From the NCBI RefSeq assembly GCF_030269445.1, contig NZ_BSTJ01000015.1, positions 1 to 64,000 of the forward strand: 64,000 nt of DNA, written 5' to 3'. This stretch comes from Actinoallomurus iriomotensis (lineage in GTDB: Bacteria; Actinomycetota; Actinomycetes; Streptosporangiales; Streptosporangiaceae). Below are positions 1 to 6,929 of this stretch, in pieces (the first letter of the stretch is position 1; every line of letters begins with the position of its first letter). The notes beneath the pieces were generated by a model, which saw only the letters and a list, made by a program, of their open reading frames with translations, searched no databases and was not told the DNA's origin. The translations under genes and the position numbers were made by a program.

Positions 1-63
1 CGGTTCGATCCGCTCCCACAAGCTGTCGGCCACGATCCACGGTGGCTGCTCACCCTTCCTCAC
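1..63 (-). CDS. IS5-family transposase, N-terminal part (runs off window)
   Basis: The minus strand from a GTG at 61-63 reads V-R-K-G-E-Q-P-P-W-I-V-A-D-S-L-W-E-R-I-E-P up to the window edge. This is the usual N-terminus of actinobacterial IS5-family DDE transposases (a W-x-V-D-L-W-E-x-I-x-P-L-like start). A terminal inverted repeat lies 44 bases upstream at 107-126, so the element extends leftwards out of the window. Only 21 codons are visible, so it cannot be judged intact. The start is chosen because the upstream frame has no other plausible start. Confidence 0.65.
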   Translation of the reverse strand, partial: MRKGEQPPWIVADSLWERIEP

Positions 64-106
64 ACCGAAGATCAAACAGGCAGACCCACCATCACCGGGC
101 AACAGT

Positions 107-126
107 GATCATTTTGTTAGGACCTC
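107..126. repeat. Terminal inverted repeat of an IS5-family element
   Basis: The 20 bases GATCATTTTGTTAGGACCTC match, with one difference, the 20 bases at 13564-13583 that directly follow an IS5 transposase stop codon. Here the repeat lies on the start side of the transposase at 1-63 and in the opposite relation, as left and right ends of one IS type should. It therefore marks the element boundary; the host sequence begins at 127. Confidence 0.65.
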
Positions 127-245
127 TTAGTGCGCCCCGGTCGCGCCGGCGAGGCGTGCGGCGCGGATCTCGGCGTCGGCGACCTTGTCGTCCAGCAGGG
201 TGTAGAGCTGGGTGGTTTCGATGCTGGCGTGGCCGAGGCGGCCCG
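127..245 (-). pseudogene. Tyrosine recombinase, C-terminal fragment
   Basis: The minus strand encodes R-L-G-H-A-S-I-E-T-T-Q-L-Y-T-L-L-D-D-K followed by V-A-D-A-E-I-R-A-A-R and a TAA at 127-129. It carries the last conserved His and the nucleophilic Tyr of the family. It is nearly identical to the C-terminus of the full recombinase at 17443-18387. Homology stops near 245, so about 85% of the gene is missing. The stop codon directly abuts the IS5 end at 126. This is a relic, not a functional enzyme. Confidence 0.8.
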
Positions 246-348
246 CGAGGAGGCTGGGTGCAGGGATTAGCGGTAGGAAGCTGATCTTCGTTTCGGTTCG
301 GTGACGAGCCGGGTCTGGCCGGGTGAGGGGCCGTACGTTCTGGGGCCA

Positions 349-530
349 TGCCCTTCGAATTTCTCTCTGATGAGCAGGTCGCCCGCTATGGCCGGTTCCC
401 GCAGGAGCCGTCGGTGGCCGAGCTGGAGCAGTTCTTCCGGTTGGACCGGGTCGCGCTGTAGCAGATGGACAAGCGGTGGCGGCCGTCGACGAAGCTGGGC
501 TGCGCTTCGTCTGGTGCCGCCGACGTCGCC
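349..530 (+). pseudogene. Tn3-family transposase, N-terminal fragment
   Basis: From the ATG at 349 the frame reads M-P-F-E-F-L-S-D-E-Q-V-A-R-Y-G-R-F, then P-S-V-A-E-L-E-Q-F-F-R-L-D. This is the N-terminal DUF4158 signature of Tn3-family transposases. A TAG at 460-462 interrupts it. The same frame continues with K-R-W-R-P-S-T-K-L-G, the K-R-R-x-x-T-R-L-G part of the domain, before losing similarity near 520. It is a decayed remnant. The C-terminal end of a Tn3 transposase lies at 5684-6130 on the other strand, so the two are not one simple element. I see no gene in 531-789. Confidence 0.65.
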
Positions 531-789
531 GCCGCGCAGCCCTGCGGGACGGTGTGGGTCTTGCGGTGTCCGGCCGGGAGACGTTCCAGGACGTCGATCA
601 CGTGTTATGCGCCAGTGTCGGTGCCGCCTTCCTGGATGAGGGTGGTCGCGCGGGCGCGGAGATCGAGGGGCGGCCTGCTGCTGCGGCGGCGTCCGGCTCA
701 TTCGCGGTCGTCGGGGTGGTGATCCACAGCGAACCCTGTGATCGTTGGAGCACTGTCAGTGGTGGCCCCGACACGAATGAGGCTGGACG

Positions 790-2377
790 ATGGCGACGCC
801 AAGAATGCGGACCGACTCGGTGACCCGGGCGCGGCTCGGCCCGCGGGTGCTCGCCGAGCTGGAGGCGAACCTGTGGCCGGTCGACTGCCAGACGTGCGGG
901 CGGTCGCTCGGGCGATGGGGGAGCCCCGCGCTGGAGGCCCGGGGGGAGGACGGGTTGGCTACGGCGTCACTGCACCACCAGCGGTGCCGCCCGCCCGCGT
1001 GGGTCGAGGGCGACCTCCAGGCCACCGGGCGACCGCACCTCACATGGCGGGCGGGCTGTTTCCGGCTGCCGCCCGGTGAAATGCCCCTCTTCCTGGTCAA
1101 CCCCTCGTACGAGTGCGCCCTCCTGCGCGAGGACGACGGATGGCGGGTCGCCAACCTGGAGCTGTTCACGCGGTTGGGGTTCGGCCTGGAGTTCCCGTCG
1201 AGGCCGCTCCCTCCGCTTCCCGCACTGTCGGCGTCGATCGACGGAGACCGCATCCGCGTCGACGTCGACGTCGACGTCCGGCACGAGAGCGCGGTCCTGC
1301 ACGCTTGGCACGACGTTCCGATCGCGCTCGACATCGCCAGGGTGACGCACGAGTGGGGAACCATCATGGTCGCGGTCACCACGCTCATGGACGTCAGCAG
1401 GCGGTTCACGGTCGGGCAGGTGATGGATCTGATGGCGGCGGGCGGGATAGCGCTCGCGCAGGCGCCGCTCGTCTCCGTCTCGTACGCGCCGCAGGCTCAG
1501 AAGCTCAAGCCGCGCGACACCTCCGACCGGCAGGTCACGGCATTCAGCCTGGCCGCCGAGGCGATTCAGAGAACCTTCGCGCTGGAGGTGGACGACAGGC
1601 AGGTCGCCGCCGGATTCGCGTTGTCGGACGGCAAGACCCTGCTGATCCGGCACCTGACAGGTAGGGACAGGATCGCGGTCCTGTTCTTGCTGAGCGTGTA
1701 CTACGCGCTCTGGTCGCGGTACGGGGACGGCGAGCCGAAACGGGCGTGCGGTGTGCACCTCATCGCCCCCGACGCCGCGAGCGCCGACGAACTCGCGGAG
1801 TTCTTCTCGGCCGCCGGAGAGACGGGCGTACTCGAATCGGTCGGCAGATTGGGCGCCTCACCTCTTTCCAACGAGGGCTCGACCGCCTACCTGTCCGATG
1901 CCGTCATCGGGACGGCGGAGCACTTCGCCGCCGCCTTCAGCGCTTACCGCGATGCGGGCGACGACTGGTCCCTTCACGCGAGCCGCGGATACATCGCCAC
2001 CCAACTACGACCACCTGCACAAGACTCCGGCCCTGCCCCGGCCCAAGCAAACCGACAGCCACATCATCGTGCGCGGTTACGCGACCGGGATGAACGGGCT
2101 GACGGGGCTCCAACAGATTTGGATCTTCTTCGACCACCTCGAACCCGCCCTCGTCTTCAGCCGCGCCGGCCGAATGTCCGGCTACGACATCACCGCGCAC
2201 GGCGTCTACGAAGCAGCACGCGAAACCCGCTGCGACTTCGAACTCGACCGCGACGTCACAACCCTCCACGTCAACCTCCGCTCCGAATTCGAGCGCGGTG
2301 CCGAAGACGAGATCGAAATCTTCAAGCGATGGGTACGAGGCTGCGGCGAAGGCCCCTACTTCGATCCCCCGAAGTGA
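790..2377 (+). pseudogene. Unknown ~530-aa protein with a frameshift near 2000
   Basis: From the ATG at 790, about 400 codons look genuine: a Cys pair (C-Q-T-C-G) and an H-H-x-R-C motif near residues 33-63 suggest a small zinc site, followed by a mixed alpha/beta region. Around 1995-2010 the coding signal moves by one base to the frame that ends at 2377. That frame has ordinary composition (Y-A-T-G-M-N-G-L-T-G, I-W-I-F-F-D-H-L-E-P), while the original frame becomes an Arg/Pro-rich run. Either one gene has lost its frame or two fragments were fused. I do not recognise the family. No operon partner is evident. Confidence 0.5.
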
Positions 2378-2466
2378 CCCATTCCGACTGATAACAACCA
2401 GGCGAAAGCTACTGACAACAACCGGGCGCTCAACAGTAGAGGTGTGCGGGCCGATCGTCCAGAATC

Positions 2467-3126
2467 GTGTGCATGCGAAGGCTGGATCGGATCTCATGGT
2501 GGGCGTTCGGCATCGGCATCGTCGTGATCTTTGGTGGTGTGGCGATCTCCGGCATGCTGGCCGATCCGCCGCCGCCGGAGCCGCCCTCCCCGGCCTCCGT
2601 GGACAAATTCTGCCCGCCTGAGCCGGTCGGTAAGGCGCGGGGCGACACGTATTTCAAGGAGATCGCCGAGCCCTACTGGGGGAAGGGCCCGCACGCGGTG
2701 AGACTGCTGTTCGTGGATACCAACACCAGCGACGACGCCGACGAGCTCCCCTCCCGCTGGGGGGTGAGCGATACCGACGTGAAGTCCAAGGCCCAGCTCG
2801 CCGTCTGTGGTTACCAGGACATGGTCGGGACACGAAAGACCCGGGTCTGCGAATACGTTCCCGGATCCGTTGCGAGGTTGTACTGGCAAGGGTCGGGGCG
2901 CACACGGCCGCAGTACACGACCAAGATCGAGGTCCTGAAGGCTTCCTACGTCTTCGAGATCTACGAGGCGAAGACCGCCAGGCCGCTGGGCCGCTTCACG
3001 GTGCCCGGCGATGAGGCGTGCCCATTTAGCGTCACGCTCGACGGCCGGACCGTCATCGGGCAGGCGCCGGACGCGGCCAAGCTGCGCAAGGCTTTGCGCC
3101 CTTACGTGGAGCGCACGGTCAGCTGA
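2467..3126 (+). CDS. Membrane-anchored protein of unknown function
   Basis: 219 codons from GTG 2467 (an ATG at 2473 is an alternative). Residues 9-30 form one hydrophobic segment, followed by a Pro-rich linker (P-P-P-P-E-P-P-S-P) and an extracytoplasmic domain with four or five Cys, including C-P-P-E, V-C-E-Y and A-C-P-F, that could form disulphides. It is therefore probably an N-terminally anchored exported protein. No known family is recognised. It stands alone; the downstream DNA is a relaxase fragment on the other strand. Confidence 0.65.
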   Translation: MCMRRLDRISWWAFGIGIVVIFGGVAISGMLADPPPPEPPSPASVDKFCPPEPVGKARGDTYFKEIAEPYWGKGPHAVRLLFVDTNTSDDADELPSRWGVSDTDVKSKAQLAVCGYQDMVGTRKTRVCEYVPGSVARLYWQGSGRTRPQYTTKIEVLKASYVFEIYEAKTARPLGRFTVPGDEACPFSVTLDGRTVIGQAPDAAKLRKALRPYVERTVS

Positions 3127-3149
3127 GGGGCGGCAGGCCAGAGGCCCGG

Positions 3150-3310
3150 TCTGGCCAGCACCCACGCGGCGTTTTGGCTGGTCGTCAGGCCGACCACGGG
3201 TGTTCCGGTCTGCTCGCGCCACAGCTCGGCGAGCCGGGCGACCGTGAACGACTTGCCGGTGCCGACGGGCCCGACGAGCACGTTGACGCCAGAGCTGATG
3301 CGGCGCCTGC
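3150..3310 (-). pseudogene. MobF/TraA-type relaxase helicase fragment
   Basis: On the minus strand one frame reads V-N-V-L-V-G-P-V-G-T-G-K-S-F-T-V-A and then T-P-V-V-G-L-T-T-S-Q-N-A-A. This is the Walker A region and following strand of the RecD-like helicase domain found in MobF (TrwC/TraA) conjugative relaxases. Only about 53 codons remain, with no start or stop, so it is a gene scar. It indicates that a conjugative element once occupied this region. Confidence 0.6.
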
Positions 3311-3407
3311 AGAGCCAGGAGTGACCACCACGACCCGCGCCCGCCGCCGGGCGGGCCAGGCGGCGCCTCGCGCCAGATCGCCACGCCCCGCTTCCCCCCG
3401 GGCTAGG

Positions 3408-3863
3408 TCAGGAGCTGTTCGGGCAGGCCGGACCGGGATGGACCATCGCGGGCAGGTTGCAGCGCTCCCGCAGTTCCTCCAGGGCCTGCCAGTGCGCCAT
3501 CGGGGGCTCGTCCCCGCTGGTGATCACTGTGGCGGCCAGCTCGGACGTGGATAATCAGGCATGGGCCAGGACGGAAATCTGCAGGTGACTGCCGCCGTAC
3601 GGCAGGGTCACCTCGCCGCCGGCGGTGACCACCGCGATCCGCCGTTCGATGAGCCAGGAAGCGAACGGTGAGTCCGCTGGCTCGATCAACACGTGGCTGA
3701 AGATCCCCGAGGTGCCGAGCAGTGCTGTGGTCGGATCGGCTTTGGCCGCCTCGATGTAGGCGATCAGCAGCGCCTTTCGAACTGCTCGGACTGTCCGGGC
3801 TCCTCTGCGGTCATGAACCGATCTTGCCCGCAGCCCCGGCAGCGCCATCCCATGCCGCCCCAA
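3408..3863 (-). pseudogene. Unknown small reading frame interrupted by TGA
   Basis: One minus-strand frame runs from 3863 to a TGA at 3555-3557 and then continues with protein-like composition to a second TGA at 3408-3410 (T-S-E-L-A-A-T-V-I-T-S-G-D-E-P-P and onwards). The part from about 3790 to 3555 also looks genuine (L-L-I-A-Y-I-E-A-A-K-A-D-P), whereas the first 30 codons are Arg-rich and doubtful. I do not recognise it. It may be two small genes or one broken gene. Confidence 0.35.
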
Positions 3864-4301
3864 CGCCCGGTCAAATGTAGGCGCGGGCCGGGAAGGTGAC
3901 GCGTCTGCAGGCCCCGGCCCGCCCCGCCCTGGTCCCGCGCACCCTCGTCGCGCGAGACCGGCGGGAGCTCATCAACACCAGTCATCGCCAACTGTAAATG
4001 ACTCATCGCTGATCGTGGTGGTCAGTCTTCGTCTCCGGTGTCGGCGGCGTCCGGGTCGCGTAGCGGCCGGTGGCCGCCGAAGGCCGGCCGGGTGGTCATT
4101 CTGGCCACGGCGGTGACCACCGGGAGCCGCTGAACGCGGCTTGGGCTGTTTCTACGCCCGTCTTAAAACACCGCCATGGCGGCCGGGTGGACCTCTTCGC
4201 CGACGATCTTAGGCAAAAGGGATTCGCTCGTCTGCGACTGCGAACCTCATGCGCACGATGCGCGTCCAACCAATTGGTCGAACCGATGAACGGAGACGGT
4301 A
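3864..4301. other. No convincing gene
   Basis: Both strands have only short Arg/Pro-rich open frames typical of non-coding high-GC DNA. The last 60 bases are AT-richer and probably hold the promoter of the small gene at 4302. A possible ribosome site, GGAGACGG, lies at about 4293-4300. Confidence 0.4.
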
Positions 4302-4580
4302 ATGGGATACGGGTATCGGTACGGTTACGGCAACAAGACCGACGGCAGTGGTTATGGAATGGGATACAGCTGGGGACCGGTGCCCGACCGGCCACGCCAC
4401 ATCCCGCCCAGGACGAGCGCCCCGCGCACGCTCTCCTCACAGCGGAACGCGCCGGTCACCGAGGATCTCGACGGCCGCCACCCGGGCACCCTCATCGCCG
4501 GATTCTTCATCACGGTGATCTTCATCGCCGTCTTGGCGTGGATCGGATTCTGCGCATTGAAGATCGCCGGCGTCGTCTGA
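4302..4580 (+). CDS. Small Gly/Tyr-rich single-span membrane protein
   Basis: 92 codons. The N-terminal 25 residues are Gly/Tyr-rich (M-G-Y-G-Y-R-Y-G-Y-G-N-K), the middle is Pro/Arg-rich, and residues 64-90 form one transmembrane helix (T-L-I-A-G-F-F-I-T-V-I-F-I-A-V). The N-terminus should face the cytoplasm. The start is supported by a purine-rich GGAGACGG just upstream. Function unknown; such Gly/Tyr-rich small membrane proteins are common orphans in actinomycetes. Confidence 0.65.
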   Translation: MGYGYRYGYGNKTDGSGYGMGYSWGPVPDRPRHIPPRTSAPRTLSSQRNAPVTEDLDGRHPGTLIAGFFITVIFIAVLAWIGFCALKIAGVV

Positions 4581-4835
4581 GAAACCACCCGGAACAATGG
4601 CGCACCACAAAGCACGGTGCGCGACGGGGATCATCTCCGGTTCGCCGACTGCTCTACACCATTCACGATAACGGTCCGGCGTAACAGTAAATAAGGGCGC
4701 GCCTGGCCCGGCTTTTGCCGCCGCCTGTCGTCGCTGCCAGCGAGCCGGGCCCGCGCCGCAGCTGACCCAGCCCACCACCACCCGACCGCATCGACCTTCC
4801 CCTTATCGTCGCCCGCATGGGCCGATCCAACGGAG

Positions 4836-5375
4836 ATGAGAATGAACCCGCGGAGAACCACAGCCGCTGTCCTGGGCGCGGTCGTCCTGACCGCCGGGCT
4901 GGCCACCATCAGCGCCTCACCGGCGTACGCCGACCCATGCCACGGCACGCGATCGCTGGAGCTGGACCGAACCTTCACCATCGACGCCCGAGGAGGCACG
5001 ATCGTCGATGTGGAGGGCAGCGGGCGCGGCATCGACCTGCATCCCGGCGACTCGATCGAGGTGCTGGAGACCGGCGGTGATATCTGGGCCGGCGTCTGGT
5101 TCACCGGACGAAACGGGCCGCGCGGCTGGGAGGGCTGGCCCGCGCCGAACGACGGCAAATGGCCGCTGCCCGGCGCCAACCTCTACTCCCTCATCGGCGA
5201 GTTCCGCGCCCGGCAGACCGGCTACCCCCAAGGAGCGTTCTTCTTGCCCGGCACAGGCTGTATCGCGGTTCCCTCGACCGGCACGACCGTGCTGTACCTG
5301 GAGCCCAACGATCAGACATTCAGCGACAACGACGGCGCCTTCACCGCCCACCTGCGCGTCTGGAAACACGTATGA
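4836..5375 (+). CDS. Secreted LecA (PA-IL)-like carbohydrate-binding protein
   Basis: 179 codons with a classical Sec signal peptide: basic N-terminus, a hydrophobic core at residues 10-26 and an A-Y-A|D cleavage site near residue 32. The mature part follows the LecA-like pattern: an early D-L-H-P-G-D-S-I-E-V strand, a central G-x-W-F-T-G-R-N-G-P-x-G-W, then G-E-F-R-A, and a C-terminal Y-L-x-P-N-D-x-x-x-x-D-N-D-G-A-F. In PA-IL the C-terminal N-D...N-N-S-G motif binds Ca and galactose, and the Asp/Asn residues here could do the same. It is a single gene. Identity as a LecA fold is inferred from motifs only. Confidence 0.65.
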   Translation: MRMNPRRTTAAVLGAVVLTAGLATISASPAYADPCHGTRSLELDRTFTIDARGGTIVDVEGSGRGIDLHPGDSIEVLETGGDIWAGVWFTGRNGPRGWEGWPAPNDGKWPLPGANLYSLIGEFRARQTGYPQGAFFLPGTGCIAVPSTGTTVLYLEPNDQTFSDNDGAFTAHLRVWKHV

Positions 5376-5683
5376 CCTGCTGCGTCATTGGTGAGTACGA
5401 CGTGGGAAGACCCCCCGTCTGAGCAGCTATGCCACCTCGCCGCGGCGCCCATGGCCGCCCTCCGGTTCACCGCATCTCCCACGGTAGAGCGCACCGGCGG
5501 GTCGCGGCCGGGACCAGCGCCACACCATGCCAGGCCCTCGGCACGGACGGCCGCCCGCCCGGCTCGCGGAGGGCCGGGACCGATTACCAAGGCGCGCCGA
5601 CACGTCGTGTGAGAGGGCGCCTACGGCGGCCGAGCGGGAAGAGGCTCGGCGGTCCCGTTGGCTCGGGCCCCGGCTCTCTATCC
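5376..5683. other. No convincing gene
   Basis: The sequence between the secreted lectin-like gene and the Tn3 fragment has only Arg/Pro-rich open frames on both strands. No terminator-like hairpin was noticed. Confidence 0.4.
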
Positions 5684-6130
5684 TCAAGGCGGCACCGGTG
5701 GGCCGCCGAGAATGTCCAGGTGGTTGTTCATGTCGAGTTCGAACCGGCCGTACAGGTTCAGGGGGGACCAGAACAAGGCGGACAGGCCGCGCCGGTCGGC
5801 CGGGGTGAGGCGCCGGTTCCAGGCCGGGTCGCGTAGCACGATCTGGATCATCACGGTGTTGAGGTAGGTGATCGCCGCGGTGATCAGATGCAGAGCGAGG
5901 GCGGAGACCTCGAGGTGCTCGCGGTCATCGCCGGTCAGGTCGCCGGCCTTGCCGTAGAAGATGTCCTTGCTGGCGGAGTTGAAGTTCTCCACCACGTTCA
6001 GGCCCTCGTGGATCTCTCGGCGCAGTTCCTCGTCGGCGAGGTAGTCGCAGATGAAGATGGTGCGGATGCCCCGGCCGAGTTCTTCGATGGCCTGGTAGGT
6101 GGGGTGCCACCGGAATACGGCAGATTCGGG
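5684..6130 (-). pseudogene. Tn3-family transposase, C-terminal fragment
   Basis: The minus strand reads [15 protein letters not shown] and then [20 protein letters not shown] and Y-G-K-A-G-D-L-T-G. These are conserved C-terminal DDE-domain motifs of Tn3 transposases, including the last E in the N-V-V-E-N/S-x-N region. It ends normally after L-D-M-N-N-H-L. Only about 145 of about 1000 codons survive, broken near 6130. A second fragment covering most of the same segment lies at 26174-26515. Confidence 0.85.
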
Positions 6131-6292
6131 CCGCCTATCTGTCTGACCTGCAATTTTTCAGACTGATGGGCCCCACCACGCGTCCGGGAACGTACACTTT
6201 TCCGGACACCATAGCGACGAGCGACGACACCGTCCAGAAACCATGTCCAGAAATTTGATGCCGCAGACCTAATACTCCAAAGTCAACTTGCC

Positions 6293-6341
6293 CGAGGCCG
6301 GCGAGGGACCGCCCCGTTGGGGCGTATCCTCGCCGGCCTCG
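6293..6341. terminator. Long nested hairpin
   Basis: The 14-base arm CGAGGCCGGCGAGG (6293-6306) is perfectly inverted at 6328-6341. A second stem, CGCCCC/GGGGCG (6310-6315 with 6319-6324), sits inside the loop. It is the first of three hairpins before the wHTH gene and could be a strong bidirectional terminator. Confidence 0.6.
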
Positions 6342-6382
6342 TGTTGTGGTTCCGCAGGTCGATCACTCCGAGAGGGGAGAGG

Positions 6383-6413
6383 GGCCGTCCCCGGCTGGCT
6401 GCCGGGGACGGCC
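6383..6413. repeat. Perfect 13-base hairpin
   Basis: GGCCGTCCCCGGC at 6383-6395 is inverted at 6401-6413 around a five-base loop. The direct repeat GATCACTCC flanks it at 6361-6369 and 6417-6425. The structure lies about 100 bases before the GTG of the wHTH gene and may act in its leader RNA or be part of a mobile-element end. Confidence 0.55.
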
Positions 6414-6426
6414 GGTGATCACTCCT

Positions 6427-6447
6427 CCGAGGACTCGTCGTCCTCGG
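6427..6447. repeat. Third hairpin of the leader
   Basis: CCGAGGAC at 6427-6434 is perfectly inverted at 6440-6447 with loop TCGTC. It follows directly after the previous hairpin and its flanking direct repeat. Confidence 0.45.
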
Positions 6448-6512
6448 CGTCGAGACGTCGCCCGCCCGTACGTCAGCGTCCTGCTCGACGAAATGCCCGC
6501 CGGAGACCGACA

Positions 6513-6929
6513 GTGATCCCCCGGGGGCGGCCGGTCGTCGACGGGGCCGGGGCCGCGCGGATCCTCGGCATCGCGTACAAGACGTTCCGGAACACGCGCG
6601 TCGTGACCGACCCGGCATTCCCCGCGCCGGTGAACCCCGGCCGCCGGAAGCTGCTGTACGACGAGGAGCAGGTGCGCGCGTACGCGGCCGAGAAGCCGCT
6701 TCCCGAGTTGCCGACCGGTGAGCACCCGGACGACCTCCTCGACGACCAGGAGGCCGCCGACGTCCTCCGCGTGGCGTACGCGACGATCCGCGCCGACCGG
6801 CGGGCCGGCCGCCTGCCCGAGCATGTCGACGTACTCGGCGTCCCGCATTACCGGCGCGCGGACCTCGAGAGGGTCCCGACCGAAATGCGGCCGGGCCGCG
6901 GTGTCGGTGGTGGCCGACCGCGCGGTTAA
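6513..6929 (+). CDS. Double winged-helix/AlpA-like DNA-binding protein
   Basis: 138 residues from GTG 6513, which has GGAGA eight bases upstream; earlier in-frame codons are Arg/Ser-rich noise. It contains two related MerR/excisionase-like modules. The first is D-G-A-G-A-A-R-I-L-G-I-A-Y-K-T-F-R (about residues 10-60). The second is D-D-Q-E-A-A-D-V-L-R-V-A-Y-A-T-I-R-A-D (about 72-115). A basic tail, R-P-G-R-G-V-G-G-G-R-P-R, follows. It is probably a small DNA-binding regulator or directionality factor. Its stop overlaps by 4 bases the stop of the convergent NACHT gene. Degenerate copies of its 3' half occur at 9415-9675 and 11067-11149. Confidence 0.65.
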   Translation: MIPRGRPVVDGAGAARILGIAYKTFRNTRVVTDPAFPAPVNPGRRKLLYDEEQVRAYAAEKPLPELPTGEHPDDLLDDQEAADVLRVAYATIRADRRAGRLPEHVDVLGVPHYRRADLERVPTEMRPGRGVGGGRPRG

